Origin: Deltaproteobacteria bacterium
Lineage (GTDB): Bacteria > Myxococcota_A > Polyangia > Polyangiales > Polyangiaceae
DNA length: 64,000 nucleotides
Direction of reading: 5' to 3'
Assembly: GCA_003235365.1 (NCBI GenBank)
Contig: QJWJ01000289.1
Span: forward strand, 1-64,000
Numbering within the stretch: position 1 is the stretch's first letter; every line of letters starts with the position of its first letter. The notes beneath the pieces are model-generated. The model did no database searches, had not been told where the DNA came from, and saw only the letters and a program-made list of their open reading frames with translations. Shown here piece by piece: positions 46,448 through 56,504 of the stretch. The position numbers were made by a program, and so were the translations under genes.

Positions 46448-47005
46448 GTGGCAAACGTCAAAGCTTCGGCCATCTTGGCGCGCATCGACTTCATCAAGCG
46501 AAAGTTCGGCGAAGAAGGTTACCAGGAAGTATTGCAGGGCATGCTGCCGACGCATCGAACGCACCTCGAAGGGTTGGTCCTCCCTCAAGCGTGGCTGCCC
46601 GTCAGCGTGATGGTCGACCTGATCAAAACCACCGAGAGCAAGTTCGGCAACGGCGGCACCACGCTGTGCGAAGAGATGGCGCGCTATTCCGCCGACGCAA
46701 ACCTGAAGACGCTGTACCGCTTGTTCTTTCGCATCACCAGCGCCAGTTACGTGTTGGGCAAAGCCAAGGCCCTGTGGCGGCTGCACTACGACTCGGGGAG
46801 TCTCGAGCTCGAAGAGAGAACAGCAACGGATTTCAGTCTGAGCATCGTCGATTTCGACCAACCCGACTGCGCGCACTGCAACAGTGTGTTCGCTTGGGCC
46901 AAGCGCTCCATCGAAATGTCCGGTGGGCGCGACGTTCAACGCAGTGTTCGCGAGTGCCGGCAAAAGGCCGGTGCAGCGTGTCGTTGCCAACTGACGTTCA
47001 GGTAA
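46448..47005 (+). CDS. TIGR02265/DUF2378-like myxobacterial protein
   Basis: 185 residues from GTG 46448. Starts ASAILARIDFIKRKFGEEGYQEVLQGM and continues LPVSVMVDLIKTTESKFGNGG, a helical pattern I associate with the TIGR02265 (DUF2378) family, expanded in Myxococcus and relatives and of unknown function. RLFFRITSASYVLGKAKALWRLHYDSGSLEL, then a beta region (TDFSLSIVDFDQPDCAHCNSVFAWA) with a Cys-x-x-Cys. It ends KAGAACRCQLTFR. Related folds bind heme or nucleotide ligands, but no such residues are certain here. It lies divergent from DUF2330. Confidence 0.7.
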   Translation: MANVKASAILARIDFIKRKFGEEGYQEVLQGMLPTHRTHLEGLVLPQAWLPVSVMVDLIKTTESKFGNGGTTLCEEMARYSADANLKTLYRLFFRITSASYVLGKAKALWRLHYDSGSLELEERTATDFSLSIVDFDQPDCAHCNSVFAWAKRSIEMSGGRDVQRSVRECRQKAGAACRCQLTFR

Positions 47006-47161
47006 CGTCCGCCAGCGTTGCAGCGGCAGCGCCACGCGAGCGTGGAATTGCTCTCGCTGACCTCGGCCCCAAATGGGCGAGCACGGCGAACGCTCATTTG
47101 GCGCCCCGGACGGCAATCGGCTTGGCTTTACGCCGCCGTGGCTCTGCGCTATCCATCGGCC

Positions 47162-47818
47162 ATGAAGTCCACGACACCCATCGACGTTTCCTACCTATGT
47201 AAGTCGGTTGTTGCGGGCGCGGTGGCCGCTACCTGCCTTGCGGTGGCACCCACTGCTGAGGCACAGAGCCTGGGTCGCAAACACGACATCACCTTTGCCG
47301 CCGATCGCTTGTTCGGCTTCTACGGCATCGACACCGACCTCGATCCCGGCACGGACCGCGACATGACGAGCTACGGTCTCGCCTACCAGTCGCCGATCGG
47401 TTTGTTCGACGTGCCGCGCCTGGGGATCGACTTCTTCCTCATTCAGCAACTGAGCATTGGCGGCTCGATCGGTTGGTTCGTTTACGACCCCGATGCGCCG
47501 GGCAACAACGACGAGGACGTCAGCGGGTTCATCTTCTCGCCTCGTATCGGTTACGTCATTCCCTTCAACGCGGAATGGGGCATCTGGCCGCGTGGCGGTT
47601 TGACCTACGCCTCGCGCGACCGCAACGACGTGTACCACGCCACGGCGTTCACTCTCGAGGCGCACTTCTACTACATGCCGGCGCCCGCCGTCGGTTTCAT
47701 GCTCGGCCCCGTGCTGGATCTCGGTTTTTCCGGCGAACGTCGCATCCCCGGCAATCAGGACGCCGACTACGAGGAACGCCTGTTCGGCCTCGCTTTCGGC
47801 ATGTTTGCTCGCTTCTGA
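47162..47818 (+). CDS. Outer-membrane barrel protein
   Basis: 218 residues from ATG 47162; the frame is open from 47018. Signal peptide (SVVAGAVAATCLAVAPTAEAQ). The mature part alternates strands with aromatic belts (DITFAADRLFGFYGI, MTSYGLAYQSPIGLFDVPRLGIDFFLIQQLSIGGSIGWF, FIFSPRIGYVIPFNAEWGIWPRGGLTY) and ends FGMFARF, a typical C-terminal Phe. It resembles an 8- to 10-strand OmpW-like or uncharacterised outer-membrane protein. It stands 156 bases after the TIGR02265-like gene on the same strand. Confidence 0.8.
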   Translation: MKSTTPIDVSYLCKSVVAGAVAATCLAVAPTAEAQSLGRKHDITFAADRLFGFYGIDTDLDPGTDRDMTSYGLAYQSPIGLFDVPRLGIDFFLIQQLSIGGSIGWFVYDPDAPGNNDEDVSGFIFSPRIGYVIPFNAEWGIWPRGGLTYASRDRNDVYHATAFTLEAHFYYMPAPAVGFMLGPVLDLGFSGERRIPGNQDADYEERLFGLAFGMFARF

Positions 47819-47894
47819 GCTCGGCTCGAACGCTCCTGCGTCGCCGCGCTTCAATTCGTTTCCCTCGAAATGCCGGGGACGGCGGCTCGACTCA

Positions 47895-48788
47895 TCACCG
47901 CGGCAGCGCCGGACTGAAGCGCGCGGCGACCTCGACGAATCGTTCGAGCGCCGGGGACGATTCGCTGTCGGAGCACACGATGGACAGCGCTGTCGTCAGC
48001 CGCTCCTCGAGCGGCACGAAAACCGAACCAGGCGTCCTCGTGTGCTTGGCTGACTCGGGCACGACCGACACGCCAATCCCCGACGCCACGACGGCGACAG
48101 CCGCATGCACCTGACTCACCGTCTGCGCGATGCGCGGCGAGAAGCCCGCACCGCGGCACGCGTCGAGGAGCATCGCATGGACCGATGGTGACGCGTCGCG
48201 GTGAACCAGCACCCACGGCTCTTTCGCGAGATCGGCCAGGGCCAGGCGCTTTCGCCGCGCCAGTGGATGTTCCTTGCCCACGACGACGCTAAACCGCTCC
48301 TCGAAGGTCCGAACCGCTTTCAGACCCGGACCCGCCCCGGTACCGGCGCGCAAGATCCCGACGTCCAAGTCGTTGCGCCGCAGCGAGCGCAACTGCTCTT
48401 CGCTGCTCTGCTCGTGCAGCTCCGCGACCACGCCCGGGCAGCATTGACGAAATGCTCGCATCAGTGCCGGCAAGATGCCGTGCGGCGCGGTGGGGGTAAA
48501 CCCGACGCGCAACTGCCCGATGTCGCCCTGCCGAATGCGGCGCGCCGTGCCGCGCAGCGCTGCGGCGGTGTCCAAGACACCGACCGCCGCAGGGAGCAAT
48601 TGCCGCCCGACGGATGTCAGACGCACCGACCGGCGGTCTCGGGCGAACAGTGTCAGCTCGAGTTCGGCCTCCAGCTGAGCGATCTGCTTGCTGACCGCAG
48701 ATTGCGATAAATGGCAGCGGGCGGCAGCCCTGCCGAAGTGCAGCTCTTCGGCGACAGTTACGAACGCGGTCAACTGCGTCAGATCCAT
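47895..48788 (-). CDS. LysR-type transcriptional regulator
   Basis: 297 residues with the LysR winged helix-turn-helix at the N-terminus (LTAFVTVAEELHFGRAAARCHLSQSAVSKQIAQLEAELELTLFARDRRSV) and a substrate-binding effector domain (LRVGFTPTAPHGILPALMRAF). Its gene diverges from a SAM methyltransferase gene over a 78-base spacer. That spacer contains a T-N11-A operator-like dyad, so it probably controls the methyltransferase and itself. The ligand is unknown. Confidence 0.94.
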   Translation of the reverse strand: MDLTQLTAFVTVAEELHFGRAAARCHLSQSAVSKQIAQLEAELELTLFARDRRSVRLTSVGRQLLPAAVGVLDTAAALRGTARRIRQGDIGQLRVGFTPTAPHGILPALMRAFRQCCPGVVAELHEQSSEEQLRSLRRNDLDVGILRAGTGAGPGLKAVRTFEERFSVVVGKEHPLARRKRLALADLAKEPWVLVHRDASPSVHAMLLDACRGAGFSPRIAQTVSQVHAAVAVVASGIGVSVVPESAKHTRTPGSVFVPLEERLTTALSIVCSDSESSPALERFVEVAARFSPALPR

Positions 48789-48792
48789 TCAG

Positions 48793-48811
48793 TGATTCTA
48801 CACTGGAATCA
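48793..48811. promoter_or_regulatory. LysR-type operator
   Basis: Perfect inverted repeat TGATTC-TACACTG-GAATCA in the short spacer between the divergent LysR and methyltransferase genes. It holds the T-N11-A pattern recognised by LysR regulators (T48796 and A48808) and abuts the LysR ATG at 48788, consistent with autoregulation plus control of the methyltransferase. Confidence 0.75.
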
Positions 48812-48866
48812 CCGGATGAATTATTACCATTGGCTGGAATCTGTGCGGCTCGCCACACTGCGCGGC

Positions 48867-49667
48867 ATGACTCAGCAGCACACACCCCAACCGACGCAAG
48901 AACGACCAACCCAACGCTGGGACGCCGCCGACTACGCCCAGAACGCACGTTTCGTCGCAGACCTGGCCGACCCCGTCGTCGCGCTGCTCGCGCCTCGACC
49001 CCAGGAACGCATCCTCGACCTGGGTTGCGGAGACGGAGCACTGACCGAGCGCATCGCGGCGCACGGCTGCTCGGTCGTCGGCATCGACGCGAGCGCCGAG
49101 TTGATCGAAGCCGCCCGAGGTCGCGGACTCGACGTGTACCGGGGAGACGCCCAACGGCTGAACTACGACCGGCAGTTCGACGCGGTGTTCACCAATGCCA
49201 CACTGCACTGGATCCCCGATCACGACGCGGTGCTCGACGGCGTTCGACGCGCGCTGCGGCCGGGGGGACGTTTCGTTGGGGAATTCGGCGCGCACGCCTG
49301 CGTCGCATCGGTGTGCAGCAGCCTGCGAGCCATCGCCGTCGAACGCGGCATCGAGTTGAAGATGCCGTGGACGTTTCCCACCGCCGCGCAGTTCGAACGC
49401 CGCTTGGCCGCCCACGGCTTCGTACCGGAGCGCGTCGAGTGGATCGCCAGACCGACTCCGTTGCCCTCGGGAATGCGCGCTTGGCTGCAAACCTTTGCCG
49501 GCCCGTTGTTGGCCCAGTTTCGCGCCGTTGAACGCGAGACGGTGGTCGAACGCGTGCTCGACGCCGTCAATTGGTCCCTGTGCGACGAATCTGGCTTTTG
49601 GCGAGCCGACTACACGCGCTTGCGCTTCGTCGCCGCGTTGCCCGCCGCAGACGTCGAAACCGAGTGA
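48867..49667 (+). CDS. SAM-dependent methyltransferase
   Basis: 266 residues from ATG 48867 (MTQQHTPQP). Class I Rossmann methyltransferase: motif I ERILDLGCGDGALTERI, acidic ribose-binding VVGIDASAELIEAA, motif II/III FDAVFTNATLHWIPDHDAVLDGVRRALRPGGRFVGEFG. Resembles trans-aconitate or ubiquinone/menaquinone-type methyltransferases (TAM/UbiE-like), but the substrate cannot be called. It diverges from the LysR gene that probably controls it. A perfect 11-bp hairpin follows 77 bases downstream. Confidence 0.88.
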   Translation: MTQQHTPQPTQERPTQRWDAADYAQNARFVADLADPVVALLAPRPQERILDLGCGDGALTERIAAHGCSVVGIDASAELIEAARGRGLDVYRGDAQRLNYDRQFDAVFTNATLHWIPDHDAVLDGVRRALRPGGRFVGEFGAHACVASVCSSLRAIAVERGIELKMPWTFPTAAQFERRLAAHGFVPERVEWIARPTPLPSGMRAWLQTFAGPLLAQFRAVERETVVERVLDAVNWSLCDESGFWRADYTRLRFVAALPAADVETE

Positions 49668-49744
49668 CCTCAGCCACGCGAGGTTGCCGGCTTAGTGCTG
49701 GCTCAGTGCAGCGATCACCCGATTGCCGCTCTGGTGATTGTAGA

Positions 49745-49782
49745 GTCGAGACGCGTGCACCCGCGCCACGGCGCGTCTCGAC
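49745..49782. terminator. Hairpin between convergent genes
   Basis: Perfect 11-bp stem GTCGAGACGCG/CGCGTCTCGAC (49745-49755 and 49772-49782) with a 16-base loop. It lies 77 bases after the methyltransferase stop and 50 bases before the stop of the convergent barrel gene. A short A-run after it would be a T-run for the minus-strand transcript. Confidence 0.7.
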
Positions 49783-49832
49783 CAAAAACACCGATCAGCT
49801 GCTGAACCAGGTCAGGCTGACTGCTGCACCAT

Positions 49833-50498
49833 TCAGAATGCGTAGCCGACCATCACGGTCGTGTTTGGCCCGGCTTGAAGCTCGAAGTCGCGATAGAAGA
49901 TCACGCCCATCAGCCCCTTGAAGACGAAACCCGATGGGCGGTGCGCGGCGTAGCCGAGATAGAGCTCGGCCGTGCTCGCTATCTCCTCACTGCCTCGGGA
50001 GCGAACGCGCGGCGGCCAGATCTCCGTGTTGAGACGTGCACGCGCGTGAACGACCAAGGTGTGTCGCGGCGTGCGCTCGCCCTCAATCTCTCCCAACAGG
50101 TAGGCACTGGCGCCGATCCCCGCCAAGGGATTGAAGACCGCGTACCCGAACGTCACATCGACGGTCACCCGCGGGTGAACGTACGCTCCGACGTCCAGGT
50201 GCCCGATCTCGGCAAGCCCAGAACCCAGACCCAGGTAAGCGACGTGAGGCTCCGTTTCGGGCGCCAACGTTGTTCCTTCCGTGCTCGATCCAACACGTCC
50301 GGCATCGGCGCGAGCCGCGCGGGGCCAAGCGCTCGACACCGCGACGAGGCCAACGACGGCCAAGCTCGACACGAACCCAGCACGACGCCGCGCCGCCGAG
50401 TCGCGACTGCGCGAAGCCGAGCTCGAACGTTGCGAAGCGACTCCCGAACAGCGCCGGTTTGGAGCGGACCCGCCACTGTCAGGGCTTGGGGTATTCAT
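49833..50498 (-). CDS. Small outer-membrane or periplasmic barrel protein
   Basis: 221 residues. A basic Arg/Ser-rich N-region (about 35 residues) precedes a signal-like helix (FVSSLAVVGLVAVSSAWPRAARA). The mature part has repeating beta strands with small loops: VAYLGLGSGLAEIGHLDVGAYVHPRVTVDVTFGYAVF, HTLVVHARARLNTEIW, STAELYLGYAAH and FKGLMGVIFYRDFEL. It ends TTVMVGYAF. Likely an eight-strand barrel in the outer membrane. The start may be further in. It overlaps the cupin gene stop by 20 bases. Confidence 0.68.
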   Translation of the reverse strand: MNTPSPDSGGSAPNRRCSGVASQRSSSASRSRDSAARRRAGFVSSLAVVGLVAVSSAWPRAARADAGRVGSSTEGTTLAPETEPHVAYLGLGSGLAEIGHLDVGAYVHPRVTVDVTFGYAVFNPLAGIGASAYLLGEIEGERTPRHTLVVHARARLNTEIWPPRVRSRGSEEIASTAELYLGYAAHRPSGFVFKGLMGVIFYRDFELQAGPNTTVMVGYAF

Positions 50499-50970
50499 TG
50501 TCTTGCTTGTCGGAGAAGACCCAGGCGCCGTCGACCATCTTCACGCGCAGGTCCACGTCGGGGTACTCCGCGCGGTCGTTCGGGGGGCGATCGCCGACTT
50601 CGAGGACCGTCGCGGGCGCGTCGCCGCGGTTGATCAAGTGATGGCCGTTGGCTACCCCCGCCGGAAAGCCCGCAGCCATGCCGCCGCGCAACACCGTTTC
50701 ACCTTCGTCGGTCACCAGCACGAGTTCGCCTTCGAGCACGTAGACGAACTCGTCCTGCTCCGTGTGCCAGTGCCGGTGCGCGGTCATTCCCCCCGGCAGG
50801 ATCCGAGTGAGGTTCACCCCGAAATGGGACAGGCCGAGGGCATTGCCGAGCGCTCGTTTCTCACGCGTCCCCGCCGGCAATTGAAACTGGGTGGGGTAAG
50901 CCGACGAAGTGCGCGGAGCAAGTGCCAGCGGATCGGTGAGAACACACTTCGGAGGTTGTGAATTCGACAT
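50479..50970 (-). CDS. Single-domain cupin protein
   Basis: 163 residues from ATG 50970, with GGGA upstream. A cupin barrel: GGMTAHRHWHTEQDEFVYVLEGELVLVTDEG supplies cupin motif 1 (H-x-H with a later Glu), and motif 2 is AAGFPAGVANGHHLINRGD. The metal-binding His residues are intact. Cupins of this size include dioxygenases, isomerases and sugar-binding proteins; the substrate is unknown. The tail (EYPDVDLRVKMVDGAWVFSDKQD) is typical of the small WbuC/ChrR-like group. Overlaps the barrel gene by 20 bases. Confidence 0.85.
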   Translation of the reverse strand: MSNSQPPKCVLTDPLALAPRTSSAYPTQFQLPAGTREKRALGNALGLSHFGVNLTRILPGGMTAHRHWHTEQDEFVYVLEGELVLVTDEGETVLRGGMAAGFPAGVANGHHLINRGDAPATVLEVGDRPPNDRAEYPDVDLRVKMVDGAWVFSDKQDNEYPKP

Positions 50971-51104
50971 GGAGTCCCTTCGTTTGCGGTGCTGCGCTTC
51001 ATAGCGCGAGTTTGCAATGCGCGAGCCAATCGCCGCACGCCGAAGGGATGATAGCCGCGGCACGACCGCCCGGGAAGCCGAGCGATCGCTGCGCGGCGAA
51101 GGAC

Positions 51105-52781
51105 TCACAGTTGCTGAAGTGCGATCGTCGGCCGTGCCACACGCTCGCTCACGATGCGCACCAACAAGTCGTTGAGCATCTCCACGTCGTAGTCGCCGAT
51201 CGACGGGTGCGGATCGAGGTGCGCACCGCCGATGCCCGAGTCGTCGGTCAGGAACGTGTAGCTCCCGTTCGTGGCCGCGCCGAGGAATCGCATCAGAAAC
51301 TCGGTGGGTTTGTCGATGCCGCTGGCCGTCAGTGGGATGACCTCGACGCCCTGTTTCGCCAATTGCTCCGTCGCTTGCCGAACACGCTCCTGAGTGGCTT
51401 GGTCGGAGTGGGGCGGCGCATCCAGCACCAAGAACATCAAACGCGCGCGCGCCTTCGGGTTCCAGTTCTGTTGATTGGCCACTTCCAGCGCCAAATCGAC
51501 CGCCTCGGGGAAGTCCCCACCGCCGCCAGCGGACTGCTGGCGCAACGACGCGATCGCCGTCTCGATGTCCTGGGTGAAGGGGAAGCTTCGCACGACGTAC
51601 TGGTCGGACGTATCGCGGTAGAAATTCACACTGAGCCGGACCTGCAACGGGTCGTCGCTCTGAGACACCACACGCTCGATGACGTCTTCCAGCTCCGCTT
51701 GCAGGTAGCTCAGCTCGTCGGACATCGATCCGGTCGTGTCCACCATGAGCATCAAGTCGAGGCCCGTTCCACCGGACGCAGCGTCGAGCGCGACGGACAC
51801 GTCCCCGCCGGCGACCACGTCGGTGACGATGGCGGTCTCCTCGCCGTACTCAGCGATCAACGTGTACGGCCCCTGTGCGTCGTCGAACAGGCCCGGATAC
51901 AACTCGGCACTGCCGGCCGCGTCGCTCATCGCTTGCCACACCACTGTTTCGTCGCCGCCGCGCAACGTGAGCATCACGTTGGTCGCGGGCTCCTCGCCCG
52001 CCGCCACTCGGACGCTGATACGCTGACTGAAGTCGTAACCCCACTCCTCGTCCATCTCACTGAAGTCGACACCCTGATCGGGAACGTCGTCGAGCAGACT
52101 CTGAAAGAAGTCCCAGTTCTGCAGGTCCCGCCACTCGCCGGCAGTCAGTTGCCCAGCCTGCGGCGCCGGGCCAGGGCCCGGCTCGATAGGCGGTGCGATC
52201 GGATCAACGATGGGAGCATCGACGGGAGCCGGCCCGTCGGGTGTGGTCATCGGAGGTGCAGCGCCCGGTGCGGCCGGATCAGCGCCGGACTCCGATGGCC
52301 CCTCCGTCGCGAAATCGCCGGGAGGAGCGCCGGTCGCCCCCAGGCCGTCACCCGTCAAGTCTGGAGGTACATCAGGACTCAACGGTCCCGGCTCCAAGGA
52401 CTTGCCGTCGAAGGTCCAGTCGCTTCCCGCAAACGCCTCGGGTTCGAGCGCGTCCAAATCCACCTCGGGTTCGGTCGTGTCAGGTGGAGGCTCCTCGAGC
52501 TCGACCTCCTTCACCGGCTCTTTCGTTGGCGTCGCCTCGTCATCGAGCGGGCCGTCGAGTTCGGTGTTGTCGTCGACGTCCGGTTCGGAGAGGTCGGGTT
52601 CGGGCGCGTCGCGCTCATCGATGGCATCCGGCTCCGGCTTGGTGTCCACGTCCATGACGGGGCCAGACGGGTCTGGACCATCGGCGACGGGCTGGTCTCC
52701 AGCGCTGGTCGAGGCGTCGGAACAGGCCAGCAACAGGGCGGGAAACGCGGAAATGATGGCAAGTGTGAAGCGAGCTTTCAT
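51105..52781 (-). CDS. VWA-domain lipoprotein
   Basis: 558 residues from ATG 52781 with AGGGA upstream. Lipobox ALLLACSDA (Cys about residue 20). An Asp/Pro/Glu-rich linker (to about residue 225) precedes the folded part. The von Willebrand A domain has an intact MIDAS: DLMLMVDTTGSMSDELSYL (D-x-T-x-S-x-S), then PFTQDIETAIASLRQQSAGGGGDFPEAVD. Such domains bind protein ligands through a metal ion at the cell surface. The C-terminal part ends LLVRIVSERVARPTIALQQL. A palindrome site sits about 95 bases upstream. Confidence 0.9.
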   Translation of the reverse strand: MKARFTLAIISAFPALLLACSDASTSAGDQPVADGPDPSGPVMDVDTKPEPDAIDERDAPEPDLSEPDVDDNTELDGPLDDEATPTKEPVKEVELEEPPPDTTEPEVDLDALEPEAFAGSDWTFDGKSLEPGPLSPDVPPDLTGDGLGATGAPPGDFATEGPSESGADPAAPGAAPPMTTPDGPAPVDAPIVDPIAPPIEPGPGPAPQAGQLTAGEWRDLQNWDFFQSLLDDVPDQGVDFSEMDEEWGYDFSQRISVRVAAGEEPATNVMLTLRGGDETVVWQAMSDAAGSAELYPGLFDDAQGPYTLIAEYGEETAIVTDVVAGGDVSVALDAASGGTGLDLMLMVDTTGSMSDELSYLQAELEDVIERVVSQSDDPLQVRLSVNFYRDTSDQYVVRSFPFTQDIETAIASLRQQSAGGGGDFPEAVDLALEVANQQNWNPKARARLMFLVLDAPPHSDQATQERVRQATEQLAKQGVEVIPLTASGIDKPTEFLMRFLGAATNGSYTFLTDDSGIGGAHLDPHPSIGDYDVEMLNDLLVRIVSERVARPTIALQQL

Positions 52782-52875
52782 GAGATCCCTCGGGGTGTCG
52801 GCGCGCGGGGCACGCTGTGGGCACAGCGCACGGTGCGCCCACCTCGACACGCTCGCAAGCTGGCCACGGCAATTC

Positions 52876-52896
52876 CCGTATTCTCCGAGAATACAG
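52876..52896. promoter_or_regulatory. Palindromic operator-like site upstream of VWA gene
   Basis: GTATTCTC-C-GAGAATAC is a perfect 17-base palindrome (52878-52894) with one central base, flanked by CC and AG. It starts 94 bases before the ATG at 52781 and matches 16 of 21 positions with the site at 46005-46025 upstream of the DUF2330 gene. Confidence 0.6.
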
Positions 52897-53020
52897 CGAC
52901 GACCCGATCGCGGCGCGATCGACGGAGAAACGCGGCAATTCCTCACGGGGCACACTGATGGCCCGCGCCAGCAAGTCGCACCAGCGCGTCCAACCGCGCC
53001 CGCCGACACAACGCCGGGGC

Positions 53021-54334
<1,314 letters not shown>

Positions 54335-54356
54335 TTAGCGCCTTTGCCTCGGAACG

Positions 54357-54899
54357 TCAGTACCAAACCCCGACGCCAACCCCGAACGTGACCGGGTAGT
54401 AAGGCGCCCCCGACAGCTCGCGCTTGACGGCGTCGAGCAGCAAGACGTGGCTCACCAAGGTGCAGGAGCGCACCCCGTGCGCCTTGCAGCCCCGCCACTC
54501 TCCACCGAACACCGGCCGTCCGTCGTCGTTGAACAGCATCAGCGCACCGTCGTCGGCGACGCGCAGCCAGGCAACACGCGACCACGGCGGCGAAGCGTTG
54601 CGCAGCCCGATTCGACCCAGGTACTCGTCGCCGGTGCCGACCAAGTGCCCATCGGGACCGAGCACGGCGATCGGCTCGTTGTCCTCGTCGAACACGCGAC
54701 CTGCGGCATCGAACTGAAAGAGCAGGTCGCCGTCGCGCTCCACCCGCCCGTCCGTCGACACGGTAACGGGCTCCCCGCTGTTGCGCTCCCAGACCGCATC
54801 AATCAAGTCCAGCGGCGCTCCGCCCTGCGCCCAAAACGGCGGCGGCGTGGGTGTGCAAGCGACGGCGACGGGCAGCAGGCAACAGCTCAGTAAGCGCAC
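54357..54899 (-). CDS. Small lipoprotein of unknown function
   Basis: 180 residues from GTG 54899 (VRLLSCCLLPVAVACTP), with the lipobox VAVAC (Cys about residue 15). The mature protein starts TPTPPPFWAQGGAPLDLIDAVWERNSGEPVTVSTDG. It alternates beta strands with short Asp/Gly turns (GRVERDGDLLFQFDAAGRVFDEDNEPIAVLGPDGHLVGTGDEYLGRIG), suggesting a propeller or beta-sandwich. It ends PVTFGVGVGVWY. No family recognised. It overlaps none of its neighbours and lies 34 bases after the serS start region. Confidence 0.7.
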   Translation of the reverse strand: MRLLSCCLLPVAVACTPTPPPFWAQGGAPLDLIDAVWERNSGEPVTVSTDGRVERDGDLLFQFDAAGRVFDEDNEPIAVLGPDGHLVGTGDEYLGRIGLRNASPPWSRVAWLRVADDGALMLFNDDGRPVFGGEWRGCKAHGVRSCTLVSHVLLLDAVKRELSGAPYYPVTFGVGVGVWY

Positions 54900-54978
54900 G
54901 GACTCATCCTCGTGTCGCCCCCGGAGGGGACGCGCGAAACATAGCGGGTTTTTTGGCCGTCCGCCGCTCGGACCACTA

Positions 54979-56439
54979 ATGACCCGAGCCGGAGGTCGCG
55001 TGAAATTCTGGCCAGCGCCGTGCTCTGAGTTCCCGAACGACAACCCGCAATTGCACGACGGGGCGCTGTGGCTCTGCTCGTGGACGCGGGCCCGTCCCCG
55101 CGCCGTGATGCCCGCCGAAAGCGCGGCGCGCAGCGCGGCAACTGCTCCCGCTACCATTGCCAGCCCAGCGCCGGACGAGCTTCGCGTCGCCGAAGAAGAC
55201 GTAGCGGTCGGCCAATTGCCGCACGGCGAACCTCCGGTCGATGCGACCATTCCGTGTGGACCCCCGAGCGAGCTGGACCTGGCCAGCCCGCTGCAACCAC
55301 AACGGCTGAGCCTCGAGCAGCTTCAACCCAGGAGGGCTGGGGGCGAAGTGATCGCACGGCAACCCGTGACGCCGGCTGCGCCGGCGACGGCCGCACCGCT
55401 GCTGCCCCCGATGCCGCACGGTGAGCTGTTGGCGGCTCACCAAGCGGAAGCACCGCCCACGGCGACGACCACCATCGTCGCCGAATACCCACCCGACGAT
55501 CCGTTCGTGGCAGAGCTACAAGCACTGGTCGATCCACTGGGCAGCCGCCGTCCGTCGAGCGCGCCGACCCGCCCCACGACGCTTCGCGTCCCGCGTCCCG
55601 ACGACCTGCTCGTCGGGGGTCCGGACGACGACTGGGACACGTTCGTCGAAGAGCTCACGGACGAAACGGCGACACACTTCAGCGAGATGCTCGCCGAAGG
55701 GGACGAAGACTGGCCGTCTGCACTATCGCTGCGCGCCGTGACCGAAGTCCAGGAGCGGGAGCTGGCTGCGCTCGAACGCGAGGTCGCCGAATTGCAGGCA
55801 CTGTACGACGTCGAATCCTACCCCGAGCCCGCGCCATCGATCGCGACGACACGAGCGCAAACGGGAGCGCCGGTCTCGGCAACCGTGCTGCGCGACAACT
55901 CCGCCGATCTGGGAGAAGCAAGCGATGGCCCGGGCTTCGAGCCTCTATCTCTCGAGGCGTTTCTCAGCGGCGAAGTGCTCGTGGAACAGGCCGCACCACC
56001 CGCAGCCCAGGGGCTCGACCCGTTGGAGCTCGATCTCGGGCCGTTGCCCGACACCGACCGCGCCTGGCAAGAGCTCGTGGGCGCCGTGTGTCGCTTCTTG
56101 CTGGACCAGAATGCCACCCGCGCCGCGGCATTGGTGCCGGGTCTGCTCGAGGGCCGCGCGCTCAACCTCAGTCGGCTTTCCGAGCCCGCGTGTGAGGCCC
56201 TGCGTGCCGCAACCATCGCCGAGGAGAAGGGTCGCGACCTCGTCGTGACGCGGGAGTTTCGCGAACGCTGCGGTAGGTTGCGCGAAGCGTTCAGCGCGCG
56301 GCGCCTGGACGTCGAAACGTTGACGCGGTGGTTGGCCGGCATCGTCGTTGCATTGCTGGGCACTCCCGAGCAGGAGGTGCAGGTGTTGTCGCAACTGCGC
56401 GCCTCCTCGGTAGCCACCGCCATCGAACGCGCCGCGTGA
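54979..56439 (+). CDS. Low-complexity protein with a helical C-terminal domain
   Basis: 486 residues from ATG 54979; ATG 55108 is the alternative (the frame is open from 54781). The first 340 residues are Pro/Ala/Asp/Glu-rich, with acidic patches (PDDLLVGGPDDDWDTFVEELTD) and a helical Glu/Leu stretch (QERELAALEREVAELQALYD). The last 120 residues look like a globular helical domain (WQELVGAVCRFLLDQNATRAAALVPGLLEGRALNLSRL, RDLVVTREFRERCGRLREAFSARRLDVETLTRWLAGIVVALL). No family recognised. It is cytoplasmic by prediction since no signal is visible. Possibly a scaffold. Confidence 0.6.
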   Translation: MTRAGGRVKFWPAPCSEFPNDNPQLHDGALWLCSWTRARPRAVMPAESAARSAATAPATIASPAPDELRVAEEDVAVGQLPHGEPPVDATIPCGPPSELDLASPLQPQRLSLEQLQPRRAGGEVIARQPVTPAAPATAAPLLPPMPHGELLAAHQAEAPPTATTTIVAEYPPDDPFVAELQALVDPLGSRRPSSAPTRPTTLRVPRPDDLLVGGPDDDWDTFVEELTDETATHFSEMLAEGDEDWPSALSLRAVTEVQERELAALEREVAELQALYDVESYPEPAPSIATTRAQTGAPVSATVLRDNSADLGEASDGPGFEPLSLEAFLSGEVLVEQAAPPAAQGLDPLELDLGPLPDTDRAWQELVGAVCRFLLDQNATRAAALVPGLLEGRALNLSRLSEPACEALRAATIAEEKGRDLVVTREFRERCGRLREAFSARRLDVETLTRWLAGIVVALLGTPEQEVQVLSQLRASSVATAIERAA

Positions 56440-56504
56440 GGTGAGGACCGAATCTCCCGGTCGGCCTCTTGGTGTCGAACCGGTGAACGTGTACGCTCGC
56501 CTGC

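Noticed and set aside
49789-49800. Possible third fragment of the 110-bp element
   Set aside because: Only 12 bases (CACCGATCAGCT) match one end; this is expected by chance or from a short remnant.
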